Shown here: positions 52,315 to 60,769 of the stretch, one piece after another | How positions within the stretch are numbered: position 1 is the first letter of the stretch | Layout: the number at the start of each line of letters is the position of its first letter | Assembly (NCBI RefSeq): GCF_000772045.1 | Contig: NZ_CP009754.1 | Coordinates: 62,001 to 126,000, forward strand | Direction of reading: 5' to 3' | Source of the DNA: Streptomyces sp. CCM_MD2014 | GTDB taxonomy: Bacteria > Actinomycetota > Actinomycetes > Streptomycetales > Streptomycetaceae | Length of the DNA: 64,000 bases | Notes under the pieces: model-generated | Seen by the model: the letters and a program-made list of their open reading frames with translations, nothing else | What the model was told of the DNA's origin: nothing | Database searches by the model: none | Position numbers and translations under genes: made by a program

Positions 52315-54972
52315 TCATGGAGCGAGTGACTGTTCGGCCCAGATGACCTTGCCTTCTGGCGTGTAGCGCACGCCCCACCGATCGGCGAGCTGGGCCACGA
52401 GGAACAAGCCGCGTCCGCCCTCGTCGAACTCGGCTGCTTGGACGACGCGCGGCGCGGTGCTGCTCGCGTCGTGCACCTCGCAGATCAGGACGTGGTGCCG
52501 GAGCAGCCGGACGGTGACCGGCGGCGCGCCATACCGTACGGCGTTCGTGATCAGTTCGCTGAGGATGAGCTCCGTGGCGAAACCGGTGTCGACGCCCCAC
52601 GTCTCCAGTTGCCGCATGCACTGGGTCCGGACCGCGCCGACCGCCTCGAAGTCGGCGGGCACGTCCCACTGCGCGATGTTCTCGGCCGGGAAGCTGCGGG
52701 TGCGGGCGACGAGCAGGGCGGCATCGTCGTGCGATCCGGTGGAGACCATGGCCTCGATGACGGTACGGCACGTGCTCTCGCAGTTCGGCTCCGTGTCGGT
52801 GAGTACCGTCCGCAGCAGGTCCATTCCGGCGTCGATGGTCCTGCCCCGGCTCTCCACCAGCCCGTCGGTGTAGAGGACGAGGCGACTGCCCGGCGGGATG
52901 CTGATGTCGGTGGTCTGAAACGGAACGCTTCCCAGGCCGAGCGGCAGGTTGGCCGGCACGTCGACGAACTCGACCGAGCCGTCGGGCAGGGCCAGCGCCG
53001 GCGGTGGGTGTCCGGCACCGGCGAAGGCACACCGGCCGCTGGTCGGGTCGTAGACCGCGTACACGAGGGTCGCGCCTGTGATGGTGTGGTCTTCGCCGCC
53101 TGTCTGATGGGCGGCGTCCACACGCGTGACGAGTTGGTCCAGGGAGAGGAGGAGGTCCTCCGGCGTCAGGTCGAGGGCCGAGAAGGTCAGGACCGCGGTT
53201 CTCAGCCTGCCCATGGTGGCGGCGGCCCGCAGTCCGTGTCCGACCACGTCGCCCACCACCAGGGCGACCCGGGCGCCCGAGAGGGGGATGACGTCGAACC
53301 AGTCGCCGCCGACGCCTGATTGGGCCGGCAGGTAGCGGTGGGCCGCTTCGACGGCATCCTGTCGGGGCAGGTCCCGCGGCAGCAGGCTGCGCTGGAGGGA
53401 GACCGCGGTGGCGTGCTCGCGCGTGTAGCGGCGCGCGTTGTCGATGCAGACCGCAGCGCGGGCCGACAGTTCCTCAGCGGGCGACACGTCGTCCGGCTGG
53501 AAGGGAGGTTGGCCGCTGCGCCAGAAGACGACGAGTCCCAGCACCACTCCCCGGGCGCGCAGCGGCACCGCGAGGAGTGAGTGGAAACCCAGTCGGAGAA
53601 CATGCTGCGCGCCTTCCGGGTCCGGTACCCGCCAGTCCTGCGACTGCGCCAGGTCGGAGACGAGGACGGCGTCCTCACCGTCCATCGCCCGACGCTGCTG
53701 CGCGACGGGCCCGTACGACAGACTGGTGCCCGCCTTGTGGAAGGGCCAGGCTTCGACCGCTCCGCGTACGGCGACGCGGCGCACCGGCGACGCCACGCCC
53801 GGTGCGGGTTCCTCTCCGCGCAGTACGGCGTCGAAGAGGTCGACGGTGGCGACGTCTGCGAACCGGGGGACGACGAGGTCGGCGAGTTCTTCGGCGGTGC
53901 GCACCACGTCCAGGGTGCTGCCGATCTCGGCGCTCGCCCGGTACAGCAGTTCCAGGCGTTCGTGCGCGACTTCCGCTCGTCCGGCGAGGGCGCGGAGCTC
54001 GGTGGTGTCTCGCAGTGTGGCCACGCCGCCGGCCGGGCCGTGGCCGCCACGGCTGGTCCGTCGCACACTGACGGCGAGCAGGCGTCCGCCCACCGGCTGA
54101 ACGGCGTCGTCCACACCGCGGTCGGACGCCAGGAGCCGCACCATCGAGTCGGGCAGACCGAGGTCTCGCAGCGGCCGGTGCTCGGCATCCGCCGGCAGCC
54201 GCAGCAGTCGTCGTGCCTCGTCGTTGACCAGCGACAACCGGCCGTCCGCCCCGATCACCAAGACTCCTTCGCGCGCCGCGTGCAGCACCGCGTCGTGGTG
54301 TTCGTACATGCGCGTCACCTCGGTCGGTCCCAGCCCGTGTGTCTGCCGCCGCAACCGCCGGCTGACCAGCCACGCCGCGCCCGTGGCCAACGCCAGTGAC
54401 CCTGCGGCGCCGACTGCCAGCAGCGGAAGTTGCCGGTAGAAGGTGCTGCTCACCGTGCTGATCTCCAGCCCGGCCGTCACCAGGCCCGTCACCGCGCCGT
54501 CCGCGTCGGTGACCGGTACGACCGCGCGGACGGCATCCGTCGGCGCTCCCCTGAACAGTTCGGTGTAGGACTCGCCGTCCAACGCCCGGCTGAAGTCTCC
54601 GGTTGCCCGCTTGCCGATCAGATCAGGGCGGACGTCGGTATAGCGGACACCGTCGCGGTCCAGGACGGCGACGAAATCCACGCGCGAGGTCTGCCGGGCC
54701 TCTTCGGCCGGCGGCTGAAGCACAGCGGTCGGGTTCGTACCTTTCAAGGCCGCCGCGACCCCGGGGGAACTGGCGAAGCCCGCAGCCGCCGCGAGTGCTT
54801 GGCGCCGTGCCCCGCGCACCGTCTGGCTCCGCGTTTCATACACCAGGGTGACGTCACTCAGTACGGCCAGGAGCAGCATGACCAGCAACTGCAGAACGAA
54901 GACCTGCGCCGCGACGCTCTGCGGCCATGGTTTGCGCGCCACCGCTGATACGCCACTCATCCCCTTGCGCAT
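52315..54972 (-). CDS. Sensor PP2C phosphatase with anti-sigma-type ATPase domain
   Basis: An 885-residue membrane signalling protein. Order: TM helix (about 22-45), extracytoplasmic Cache-like sensor (VDFVAVLDRDGVRYTDVRPD, VVPVTDADGAVTG), second TM (about 185-205), PAS (HHDAVLHAAREGVLVIGADG), GAF (about 350-520), SpoIIE/PP2C phosphatase (GVGGDWFDVIPLSG, VVGDVVGHGLRAA, SHDDAALLVAR), and C-terminal HATPase_c of the RsbW kind (ELILSELITNAVRYG, DEGGRGLFLVAQLAD). It would control an anti-anti-sigma factor by dephosphorylation and possibly phosphorylation. No sigma or anti-sigma antagonist gene is adjacent. Confidence 0.92.
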   Translation of the reverse strand: MRKGMSGVSAVARKPWPQSVAAQVFVLQLLVMLLLAVLSDVTLVYETRSQTVRGARRQALAAAAGFASSPGVAAALKGTNPTAVLQPPAEEARQTSRVDFVAVLDRDGVRYTDVRPDLIGKRATGDFSRALDGESYTELFRGAPTDAVRAVVPVTDADGAVTGLVTAGLEISTVSSTFYRQLPLLAVGAAGSLALATGAAWLVSRRLRRQTHGLGPTEVTRMYEHHDAVLHAAREGVLVIGADGRLSLVNDEARRLLRLPADAEHRPLRDLGLPDSMVRLLASDRGVDDAVQPVGGRLLAVSVRRTSRGGHGPAGGVATLRDTTELRALAGRAEVAHERLELLYRASAEIGSTLDVVRTAEELADLVVPRFADVATVDLFDAVLRGEEPAPGVASPVRRVAVRGAVEAWPFHKAGTSLSYGPVAQQRRAMDGEDAVLVSDLAQSQDWRVPDPEGAQHVLRLGFHSLLAVPLRARGVVLGLVVFWRSGQPPFQPDDVSPAEELSARAAVCIDNARRYTREHATAVSLQRSLLPRDLPRQDAVEAAHRYLPAQSGVGGDWFDVIPLSGARVALVVGDVVGHGLRAAATMGRLRTAVLTFSALDLTPEDLLLSLDQLVTRVDAAHQTGGEDHTITGATLVYAVYDPTSGRCAFAGAGHPPPALALPDGSVEFVDVPANLPLGLGSVPFQTTDISIPPGSRLVLYTDGLVESRGRTIDAGMDLLRTVLTDTEPNCESTCRTVIEAMVSTGSHDDAALLVARTRSFPAENIAQWDVPADFEAVGAVRTQCMRQLETWGVDTGFATELILSELITNAVRYGAPPVTVRLLRHHVLICEVHDASSTAPRVVQAAEFDEGGRGLFLVAQLADRWGVRYTPEGKVIWAEQSLAP

Positions 54973-55088
54973 TCACCCGTTTTATCACTTTTCAGGGTAT
55001 TTCCCTCTGGTACAGCACGGCCTCTGCGCCCCTGATGACGAGCACTCTCCGACGGGACGCGAGTCGTCACCGACCAGGCCTGTCACCG

Positions 55089-55454
55089 TCAGGAGAGAAC
55101 GGTCAAGGCCAGCGCGGCGACGGCGGTGGCGAGGAAGAAGCCGGGAAAGGCGAGGTTGTGCAGGACGCGGGCGCGCACGTGGAAGGCGAGCGCGCCCAGG
55201 TAGAACAGGACGAGGCCGCAGGCCGCGACGGCGCCGAGAGGGCGCAGTGCGGTGTCCTGGAGGCCGAGAATGAGGCCCGCGGCCCCGGCCAGCTTGAGGG
55301 CGGCCAGCCGGGACAGCCAGGAACGGGGGACCCCCACCTCGGCCGAGTTGGCCAGTACGAAGCGGGCCCCCGCGAGGTCGGCAGCGGCGATACCGATGTT
55401 GAGGGCGGCGGTGAGCAGCGTGACGACGAGAAGTGCGAGTGGGTTGTCCATCAT
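55089..55454 (-). CDS. DoxX-like integral membrane protein
   Basis: A 121-residue protein with four hydrophobic helices and the DoxX pattern (NPLALLVVTLLTAALNIGIA, LAALKLAGAAGLILGL, FHVRARVLHNLAFPGFFLA). DoxX-like proteins are often small partners in redox or detoxification processes. The gene is divergent from a LysR gene across 60 bp, so it is the regulator's probable target. Start at ATG 55454 with GAGGA upstream. Confidence 0.85.
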   Translation of the reverse strand: MMDNPLALLVVTLLTAALNIGIAAADLAGARFVLANSAEVGVPRSWLSRLAALKLAGAAGLILGLQDTALRPLGAVAACGLVLFYLGALAFHVRARVLHNLAFPGFFLATAVAALALTVLS

Positions 55455-55514
55455 GTCTTCAGGGTCCTCAGGCGCCCCGGCACCGTCCAATACCTGCTTC
55501 TATAACCTGGTGGC

Positions 55515-56396
55515 ATGGACGTGGACACGCGCCTGCTTCGCTACTTCGCCGCCGTGGCGCAAGAGGGCACCCTGACCGGGGCGGCGCAGAAGCTGTTCGT
55601 CTCGCAGCCCGCGTTGAGCAAGCGGATCCGGCACCTGGAGGAGGATCTCGGGGTACGGCTCTTCGTGCGTTCGCGGTCGGGGATGACGCTGACCGAGGCT
55701 GGTCGTGAACTCGCCTCTCGGGTGCCCGCGCTGCTGGACGAATGGGACGAGGCGGTGCGGGCGGCCGGGCGGGCGGCGCGAGTGCTGCGCCTGGGGTTCC
55801 TGGACGCGGGCGCGGTGGAGGCCGTCCCCGAGGTCGTGGCGGAGTTCCGCCACACTCAGCCGGAGTGGCGGGTGGAGCTTCGGCAGTTCGACTGGTCCGA
55901 GCCGAGCGCCGGCCTGGGCCGGGGTGAGGTGGACGCGGCCGTGGTGCGTTTGCCGTTCCCCGGGCAAGAACGTTTCACAGTCGTGGAGTTGTTCGTCGAG
56001 GAGCGCGGGGTGCTGCTGCCCGCTCGGCATCCGCTGGCCAACAGCGAGACCGTGGAATGGCGGGAGCTGTGGGACGAGCAGTTCGCCGCCACCGGACCCG
56101 AGACGGGAGCCTGGCGGGAGCACTGGCTGGCGGTGGACGAACGGGACGGTCGCCCGGTCCGGGTCGGTGCCGTCACCAGACGGCCCGACGAGTGGCTCGG
56201 AGCGGTGGCGGGCGGCTGCGTGGCGCTGGCCCCGACGTCGGTGGCCCGTTTCTACGCCCACCCGGGTGTGGTGTTCCGTCCGGTGCACGGCGTGTCTCCG
56301 AGCCGGGTGGGGCTGGCCCGGCCCCGGGGCCGCACGCACCCGGCAGCGCTGGACGACTTCCTCGAGGGCGTCGTACGGCGGCTCGGGCGGACATGA
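55515..56396 (+). CDS. LysR-family transcriptional regulator
   Basis: A 293-residue LysR: HTH MDVDTRLLRYFAAVAQEGTL, TGAAQKLFVSQPALSKRIRH, LEEDLGVRLFVRSRSGMTLT; effector domain from VLRLGFLDAGAVEAVPEVVA. It is divergent from the DoxX gene, so it is likely autoregulated and controls that gene. Confidence 0.92.
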   Translation: MDVDTRLLRYFAAVAQEGTLTGAAQKLFVSQPALSKRIRHLEEDLGVRLFVRSRSGMTLTEAGRELASRVPALLDEWDEAVRAAGRAARVLRLGFLDAGAVEAVPEVVAEFRHTQPEWRVELRQFDWSEPSAGLGRGEVDAAVVRLPFPGQERFTVVELFVEERGVLLPARHPLANSETVEWRELWDEQFAATGPETGAWREHWLAVDERDGRPVRVGAVTRRPDEWLGAVAGGCVALAPTSVARFYAHPGVVFRPVHGVSPSRVGLARPRGRTHPAALDDFLEGVVRRLGRT

Positions 56397-56407
56397 CCGC
56401 GGGGTGA

Positions 56408-56425
56408 CCGGCCGCCGGCGGCCGG
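56408..56425. terminator. GC-rich palindrome between convergent genes
   Basis: A perfect 18-bp palindrome (CCGGCCGCC joined to its complement) 12 bp after the LysR stop and 104 bp from the convergent SDR stop. Possible terminator, though without a loop in the core. Confidence 0.4.
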
Positions 56426-56528
56426 CCGCCGGACTGCCGTGCTTGGGGGCGCGCGGCTCCGCCGCGGTTCCCTGTGGAACGCCCGGGGGCCTTCGCACCC
56501 CCGTGGGCACGCAGGTGGGGCTCGGTCG

Positions 56529-57440
56529 TCAGCGGGTGGAGGTCAGCCCGCCGGTGACGGCGATGATTTCGCCGATGGTGTAGCTGGAGTCGGCGTCGGA
56601 GGCGAGGTAGACGTACGCGGGGGCGATCTCCTCCGGCTGGGCGACCCGGCCCGCGGGGCCTTCGCTGCCGAGGTGGGCGAGGCCCTCTTGCGGCATGTTC
56701 GGGTCGGCCACGTTGAGTACCGTCCAGGTGGGACCTGGTGCGACCACGTTCGCCCGGATGCCGTCCTTGGCCAGGTGTGCGGCGATCGATTTCGTGAAAT
56801 TGACCAGGGCGGCCTTGGCCGCCGCATAGTCGATCATGGTGTCGCTGCCCTTGAGGGCCTCTTCCGAAGCCGTGGCGATGATCGCGTCACCCGCTTCGAG
56901 GTGAGGACGCGCGGCCTGGACCAGGTGGTAGTAGGCATACACGTTGACCTTGAAGGACCGGTCCCAGTCCTCGTACGACAGCTGTGACAGGTCCAGCTGG
57001 CTGTTCAGGTGGGCAGCGTTGTTGACCAGGATGTTCAGGCCGCCCAGCTCGCGCACGGTCTGTTCGACGGCCTCCCGGCAGAACGCCGCCTCGGCCAGGT
57101 CACCGGCGATCAGCAGGCACCGGCGCCCCTCCGCCCTCACCGCGCGGCGCGTCTCCTCGGCGTCCGCCTGTTCCTCCGGCAGGTGTACGACGGCGACGTC
57201 GGCGCCCTCACGCGCATACAGGACGGCCACCGCACGGCCGATGCCCGAGTCCCCGCCGGTGATCAGCGCGACCTTGTCCCGGAGCTTGTCGGCCGCTCGG
57301 TAGCGGGGGGCCAGGAAGCGTGGTTCCGGGGTCATGTCCCGCTCGAGGCCCGGGGGCTGCTGGCTCTGGTGCGGATAGGGCGGTGTCGGCTCCGAGGTGA
57401 CCTGCGGGGCCGCGTCGCCGGTGTTGCCGCTGTCGTGCAT
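56529..57440 (-). CDS. Stress-type SDR with N-terminal extension
   Basis: A 303-residue SDR like Bacillus YhxC/YdaD general stress oxidoreductases: a 40-residue Pro/Gln-rich N-terminal extension, LRDKVALITGGDSGIGRAVA, VAVVHLPEEQADAEETRRAV, LVNNAAHL, SYEDWDRSFKVNVYAYYHLV, YAAAKAALVNFTKS, and EEIAPAYVYLASDADSSYTI. The ATG at 57440 has AGGAGG 9 bp upstream. An osmotic or oxidative stress role is inferred from family. Confidence 0.92.
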   Translation of the reverse strand: MHDSGNTGDAAPQVTSEPTPPYPHQSQQPPGLERDMTPEPRFLAPRYRAADKLRDKVALITGGDSGIGRAVAVLYAREGADVAVVHLPEEQADAEETRRAVRAEGRRCLLIAGDLAEAAFCREAVEQTVRELGGLNILVNNAAHLNSQLDLSQLSYEDWDRSFKVNVYAYYHLVQAARPHLEAGDAIIATASEEALKGSDTMIDYAAAKAALVNFTKSIAAHLAKDGIRANVVAPGPTWTVLNVADPNMPQEGLAHLGSEGPAGRVAQPEEIAPAYVYLASDADSSYTIGEIIAVTGGLTSTR

Positions 57441-57536
57441 GGCGTGATCCTCCTGCCGTTTCCGGAAGCGACTTCTCGCTGCCACGCGTGATCGCGTAAC
57501 CGGCAGAACCCTGAGCAAACGGGTTCATCCGTACGT

Positions 57537-57851
57537 TCAGTAGTCCTGGGAGCCGTCGGGGGGAACAGGAGAGGAACCGGGTCCCGGGGCGTGGGAGTGG
57601 ACGCGTCGCAGGTGAAGGTGGCGGGTGAGGCGAATGGCGGGGCGGATGAGGAGTTCGATGCTGCCGATGAGGAAGCACCAGGTGCCGGGCGTGGTCCAGT
57701 GCTCGGAGAAGAACATGACGCTGCCTGCGATGAACCAGAGGGCGATCAGGACGTCGTTGGCGATACTGGCGGCTTCGTAGCGTCGCCCGACGACCAGTTC
57801 CTCCCGGCCCAGGTGGATGACCAGCGACGTGCTTCGCGCGGTGTCTTTCAT
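57537..57851 (-). CDS. YrhK-family membrane protein
   Basis: A 104-residue protein matching the YrhK domain: LVVGRRYEAASIANDVLIAL, WFIAGSVMFF, TPGTWCFLIGSIELLIRP. Two membrane helices are predicted. Function unknown; YrhK-like genes are often stress-associated. The SDR gene follows 96 bp downstream on the same strand. Confidence 0.85.
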   Translation of the reverse strand: MKDTARSTSLVIHLGREELVVGRRYEAASIANDVLIALWFIAGSVMFFSEHWTTPGTWCFLIGSIELLIRPAIRLTRHLHLRRVHSHAPGPGSSPVPPDGSQDY

Positions 57852-57860
57852 GCCTCCACG

Positions 57861-58166
57861 CTACGGACACTGCGGGCTGGGGCGTGAAGGTGTGCGCCTT
57901 CGGCCGGTGTCCGGCTCGACCGGAGGTGCGGTCGCAGAAGGCGCCCCGCCCACGCTCGGCGGGCGGCCCAGACGGGTGCGCTCGTCCTCGACGGTGGGGG
58001 CGGTGACTGCCTTCACCGCCAAGGTGGTGTCCAGTGCGCGGGCGAGGGTGACCAACTGGTCCGGGGCGTGGCGGCGCCGGCCGTTCTCGTTACGGCTCAG
58101 TGAGGACCGGCCGAGGTTGGCGCGCGTGGCCGACTCGTCCAGCGACCATCCCTGTACGACACGCAA
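57861..58166 (-). pseudogene. XRE-type helix-turn-helix protein, probably degraded
   Basis: The frame contains an XRE HTH: RVVQGWSLDESATRANLGRS, SLSRNENGRRRHAPDQLVTL, ARALDTTL. It is preceded in frame by LVRKRIRAL (to about 58195) but lacks a proper start codon; the nearest is a TTG inside the first helix. Several core residues are unusual (Asn for Ile in SRNENG, His-Ala-Pro for Leu-Ala-Leu), and the effector domain expected in this class is replaced by low-complexity sequence. A decayed regulator is the best reading. Confidence 0.5.
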
Positions 58167-58429
58167 CGCACGGATGCGTTTGCGTACGAGGCTGGCCGAC
58201 CCCCGTCTTGTTGCGGCATGGGCAACACGTTATGCCGTCGATGCAGCGCGCGCCTGACGTCGCGGGCGGGCCGGCCGGAGGTCTCCGGCCGACCGGCAAG
58301 CCCTCCCGTCCCCCGGCGGCCGGCCCTGTTCCGGCGCCGGTCCCGCACGCCCGCCTCGGAAGGAAGAGATGAGGACCAATCAGGCCCCCGTGGCGCCCCG
58401 CACACCGGTCAGCGGTGAGGGTGCGCCGG

Positions 58430-58762
58430 ATGCACGTCAGCTGCGGGTCGCCATGCTCGGCGCACTCCTGGCCAACGGCTGTCGCGGCGCCGTCGACGAC
58501 AAGCTGGACGGCCTCCCCCACGGACACCGGCGGACACCGCCCGCGAAGGCGCCGCCGCCAACGCCGTCCAGGTCGACCCCAGGACCGGCAGCCGTGCCCA
58601 GGAGCTGATCCACGCCGCACAGCAGCCCTTCGTCGACGGCCGGCAACAGGCCAGTGGGGCCGGCGCCGCCGTCATGACCGTACTCCTCCGCTACACGGCG
58701 CTGCGCGGGCCGCAGAGCAACGCCCCTCGCCCCGACGCGCAAAGGAGGGTCAGGCGTCGGTG
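58430..58762 (+). pseudogene. C-terminal remnant of an MFS exporter
   Basis: One frame (about 58540-58762) reads AREGAAANAVQVDPRTG, then RAQELIHAAQQPFVDGRQQA, SGAGAAVMTVLLRYTALRGP and a stop. This matches the last extracytoplasmic loop and helix 14 of DHA2/EmrB exporters. An upstream piece in another frame (LRVAMLGALLANGCRGAVDD) may be the preceding loop, separated by a frameshift near 58525. The rest of the gene is gone. Its stop overlaps the OsmC 3' end on the other strand. Confidence 0.6.
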
Positions 58763-59190
58763 ACCGTCGTGGTCACCGGTGTGCCGACCTCCACGGTCCT
58801 GCTGACAGTGCAGAGACGGTCATGGGAAGTCCTGACCGCGCGGGGCAGGATGGCGCGAGCGCGCTCCGCTCCCTCGCCGTCCGGGAAGGTCACGGCGAAC
58901 GTGACCTGGAGGTTCGTCATGCGGTTGCCCAAGTCGTCGCTGACCTTGTCCCCCGTGACCGTCACGGCGAACCGGCTGGGCTCCGCGTGGCGGGCGGTGG
59001 CGATGTCGACGTCCACAGCCGTGCAGCCGCCGATCGCGGCCAGGAACAACTCGACGGGGGTGAACCCGGTGTCCCCGCCACTGTCCGGGACCGTACCGAA
59101 ACTGATGGTTCCGCCGCGGGCGTTGGTTGCCAGGAACTGGCCGCTGCCGGTGCGTTCGACGACGACGGAACGCTTCGATTCTTCGCTCAT
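58750..59190 (-). CDS. OsmC/Ohr-family peroxiredoxin-like protein
   Basis: A 146-residue OsmC-type protein. Two reactive cysteines are in LAAIGGCTAVDVDIATAR and SHDRLCTVSRTVE. FTPVELFLAAIGGC is the family core. It reduces organic hydroperoxides with thiols. The ATG at 59190 is used because MSEESKRSV begins the domain; the longer frame is unsupported. A MarR gene lies 150 bp upstream on the same strand. Confidence 0.9.
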   Translation of the reverse strand: MSEESKRSVVVERTGSGQFLATNARGGTISFGTVPDSGGDTGFTPVELFLAAIGGCTAVDVDIATARHAEPSRFAVTVTGDKVSDDLGNRMTNLQVTFAVTFPDGEGAERARAILPRAVRTSHDRLCTVSRTVEVGTPVTTTVTDA

Positions 59191-59340
59191 GGCCCTCACA
59201 GTAGCCACACGGCCTCGCCGCTCCACGGCGCCTGACCGGCTCGCCTCGGGGGAGATCCAGAACCGGATCCACAGCGCGGGTACCGGCAGCACGCCTCCCG
59301 GCAGCACGCCCTCTGGACGTCACGGACCCTCGGACGGGGG

Positions 59341-59844
59341 TCAGGCCTCGGTGCCCCCGCCCGGATTTCCTCGGGCCTGCCGCTCCTGACGCGCCCCTGC
59401 TGTTCGGCGGGCATCGCCTTCGAGTGCGGTGAGGTGGGCCGTCAGGCGGGACAGGAGGGCGACCGACTCGCTCAACCGCCGCCTTTCGTCGGGGTCGAAG
59501 GTCTCGCGGATGGCGGCGCCCAGGGCGCCGGCACGGAAGCCGCGTTCCCGCCGGAGGCGGGAGCGGCCGGCATCGGTGAGCCGCAGCAGGAGCTTGCGGC
59601 CGTCGTCGGGGTGGGGCTCGCCACGCACGAGGCCGCCGGCGGTGAGGTCCTTGACCGATTTGGCCGCCGACTGGTGTGTGACACCGCGCAGTCGGGCGAG
59701 GTCGGCCGTGGTCAGGGGGCCCTCTCGGTCGAGGAAGCCGAGGATGGCGGCCTCTCCCGGAGACATGGTGTCCGCCGCTCTTACGGCCCGCACCAGCTCA
59801 CCGATCGACCGCCGCAACTCCTCGGCCAGCGCGTCTTCGTCCAT
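59341..59844 (-). CDS. MarR-family transcriptional regulator
   Basis: A 167-residue MarR: MSPGEAAILGFLDREGPLTT, ADLARLRGVTHQSAAKSVKD, LTAGGLVRGEPHPDDGRKLL. There is no conserved N-terminal Cys of the OhrR type, so direct peroxide sensing is not evident. It is divergent from an MBL-fold gene over 92 bp containing three spaced TTGTAC elements. Confidence 0.92.
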   Translation of the reverse strand: MDEDALAEELRRSIGELVRAVRAADTMSPGEAAILGFLDREGPLTTADLARLRGVTHQSAAKSVKDLTAGGLVRGEPHPDDGRKLLLRLTDAGRSRLRRERGFRAGALGAAIRETFDPDERRRLSESVALLSRLTAHLTALEGDARRTAGARQERQARGNPGGGTEA

Positions 59845-59875
59845 GGGGCCATCCTAGCCCCACTCTTCCAAACAG

Positions 59876-59911
59876 CTTGTACAGTTAGATTGTACTATAC
59901 GGTTGTACAAG
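59876..59911. promoter_or_regulatory. Three TTGTAC elements at exact 13-bp spacing
   Basis: TTGTAC occurs at 59877-59882, 59890-59895 and 59903-59908. The outer copies form CTTGTACA and TTGTACAAG, so the whole 36-bp block is a near palindrome in an AT-rich spacer. Probable operator for the divergent MarR and MBL genes. Confidence 0.7.
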
Positions 59912-59936
59912 TGATTGTCGATGACACGGAAAGGGC

Positions 59937-60587
59937 ATGACGGTCATGGAACTCACCAAGTTCGGCCATGCGTGTGTGCGGCTCGAGAAGGACGGGCGCC
60001 GCCTGGTCGTCGACCCGGGCGGTCTGACCGACCCCGCGGCGCTGGACGGTGCCGACGCGGTGCTCGTGACCCACGAGCACTTCGACCACTTCTCCGAGGA
60101 GGCGCTGCGCCGGGCGGCCGCGGCGCGGCCGGGTCTGCGCATCTGGACCAACCCCCGCGTCGCGCAGCGTCTGGACGGCCTGGGCAACCGGGTCGTCACC
60201 ACGGGAGACGGGGACGCCTTCAGCGTCGCGGGCTTCGACGTCCAGGTGCACGGATCCTGGCACGCCGTCATCCACCCGGACGTCCCCCGCATCCCCAACA
60301 TCGGCTTCCTGGTGGACCAGTCGCTGTTCCACCCCGGCGACGCCCTGACCGTACCCGCCACACCGGTCGGCACGCTGCTGCTGCCCGTGCACGCACCCTG
60401 GTCCACGGTCGGCGACCTGATCGACTACGTCCGCGAGGTCGCCCCCCGCGCCGCCTACGCCGTGCACGACGGCGCCCTCAATGACGTCGGAACCGCGATG
60501 GTCGAGGGATTCCTCGGCGAACGGGGGCCCGGAGTCCCAGCCTCCTACCGTCGACTCGCCTCCGGCGCGAGTGTCCGCATCGAATGA
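59937..60587 (+). CDS. MBL-fold metal-dependent hydrolase (UlaG-like)
   Basis: A 216-residue protein of the beta-lactamase_2/UlaG group: TKFGHACVRLEKDGRRLVVD, VTHEHFDHFSEEAL (metal ligands), GSWHAVIHPDVPRIPNIGFL, FHPGDALTVP and VHAPWSTV. Cytoplasmic. ATG 59937 or 59946 are both possible; the latter is better spaced from AAAGGG. Probably induced when the divergent MarR repressor releases the TTGTAC sites. Confidence 0.9.
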   Translation: MTVMELTKFGHACVRLEKDGRRLVVDPGGLTDPAALDGADAVLVTHEHFDHFSEEALRRAAAARPGLRIWTNPRVAQRLDGLGNRVVTTGDGDAFSVAGFDVQVHGSWHAVIHPDVPRIPNIGFLVDQSLFHPGDALTVPATPVGTLLLPVHAPWSTVGDLIDYVREVAPRAAYAVHDGALNDVGTAMVEGFLGERGPGVPASYRRLASGASVRIE

Positions 60588-60679
60588 GGGCGGCGGTGCC
60601 GCCCCGGGGCACCTTCCCGCCGAAGTGGCCGGGTGCGTTGACGGGCCGGCGACGCGGAACTATGGTCTCGACGATTCCA

Positions 60680-60692
60680 CGAACAGCGTTCG
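60680..60692. promoter_or_regulatory. Palindrome upstream of the GH127 gene
   Basis: CGAACAGCGTTCG, arms of 5 bp around AGC, lies 78 bp before the GH127 start. It could be a sugar-responsive repressor site. Too short to be sure. Confidence 0.35.
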
Positions 60693-60769
60693 ACATACCG
60701 AACCGATGAACAGACGAGCCACAGTCTTCCGTCCCCCCGTCCCGTCACGGTGAGCGCAAAGGTGGTTCC

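Noticed and set aside
58369..58608. Small plus-strand gene of 79 codons
   Set aside because: Low-complexity Pro/Ala/Arg frame; the adjacent frame reads as an MFS tail relic, which explains the sequence better.
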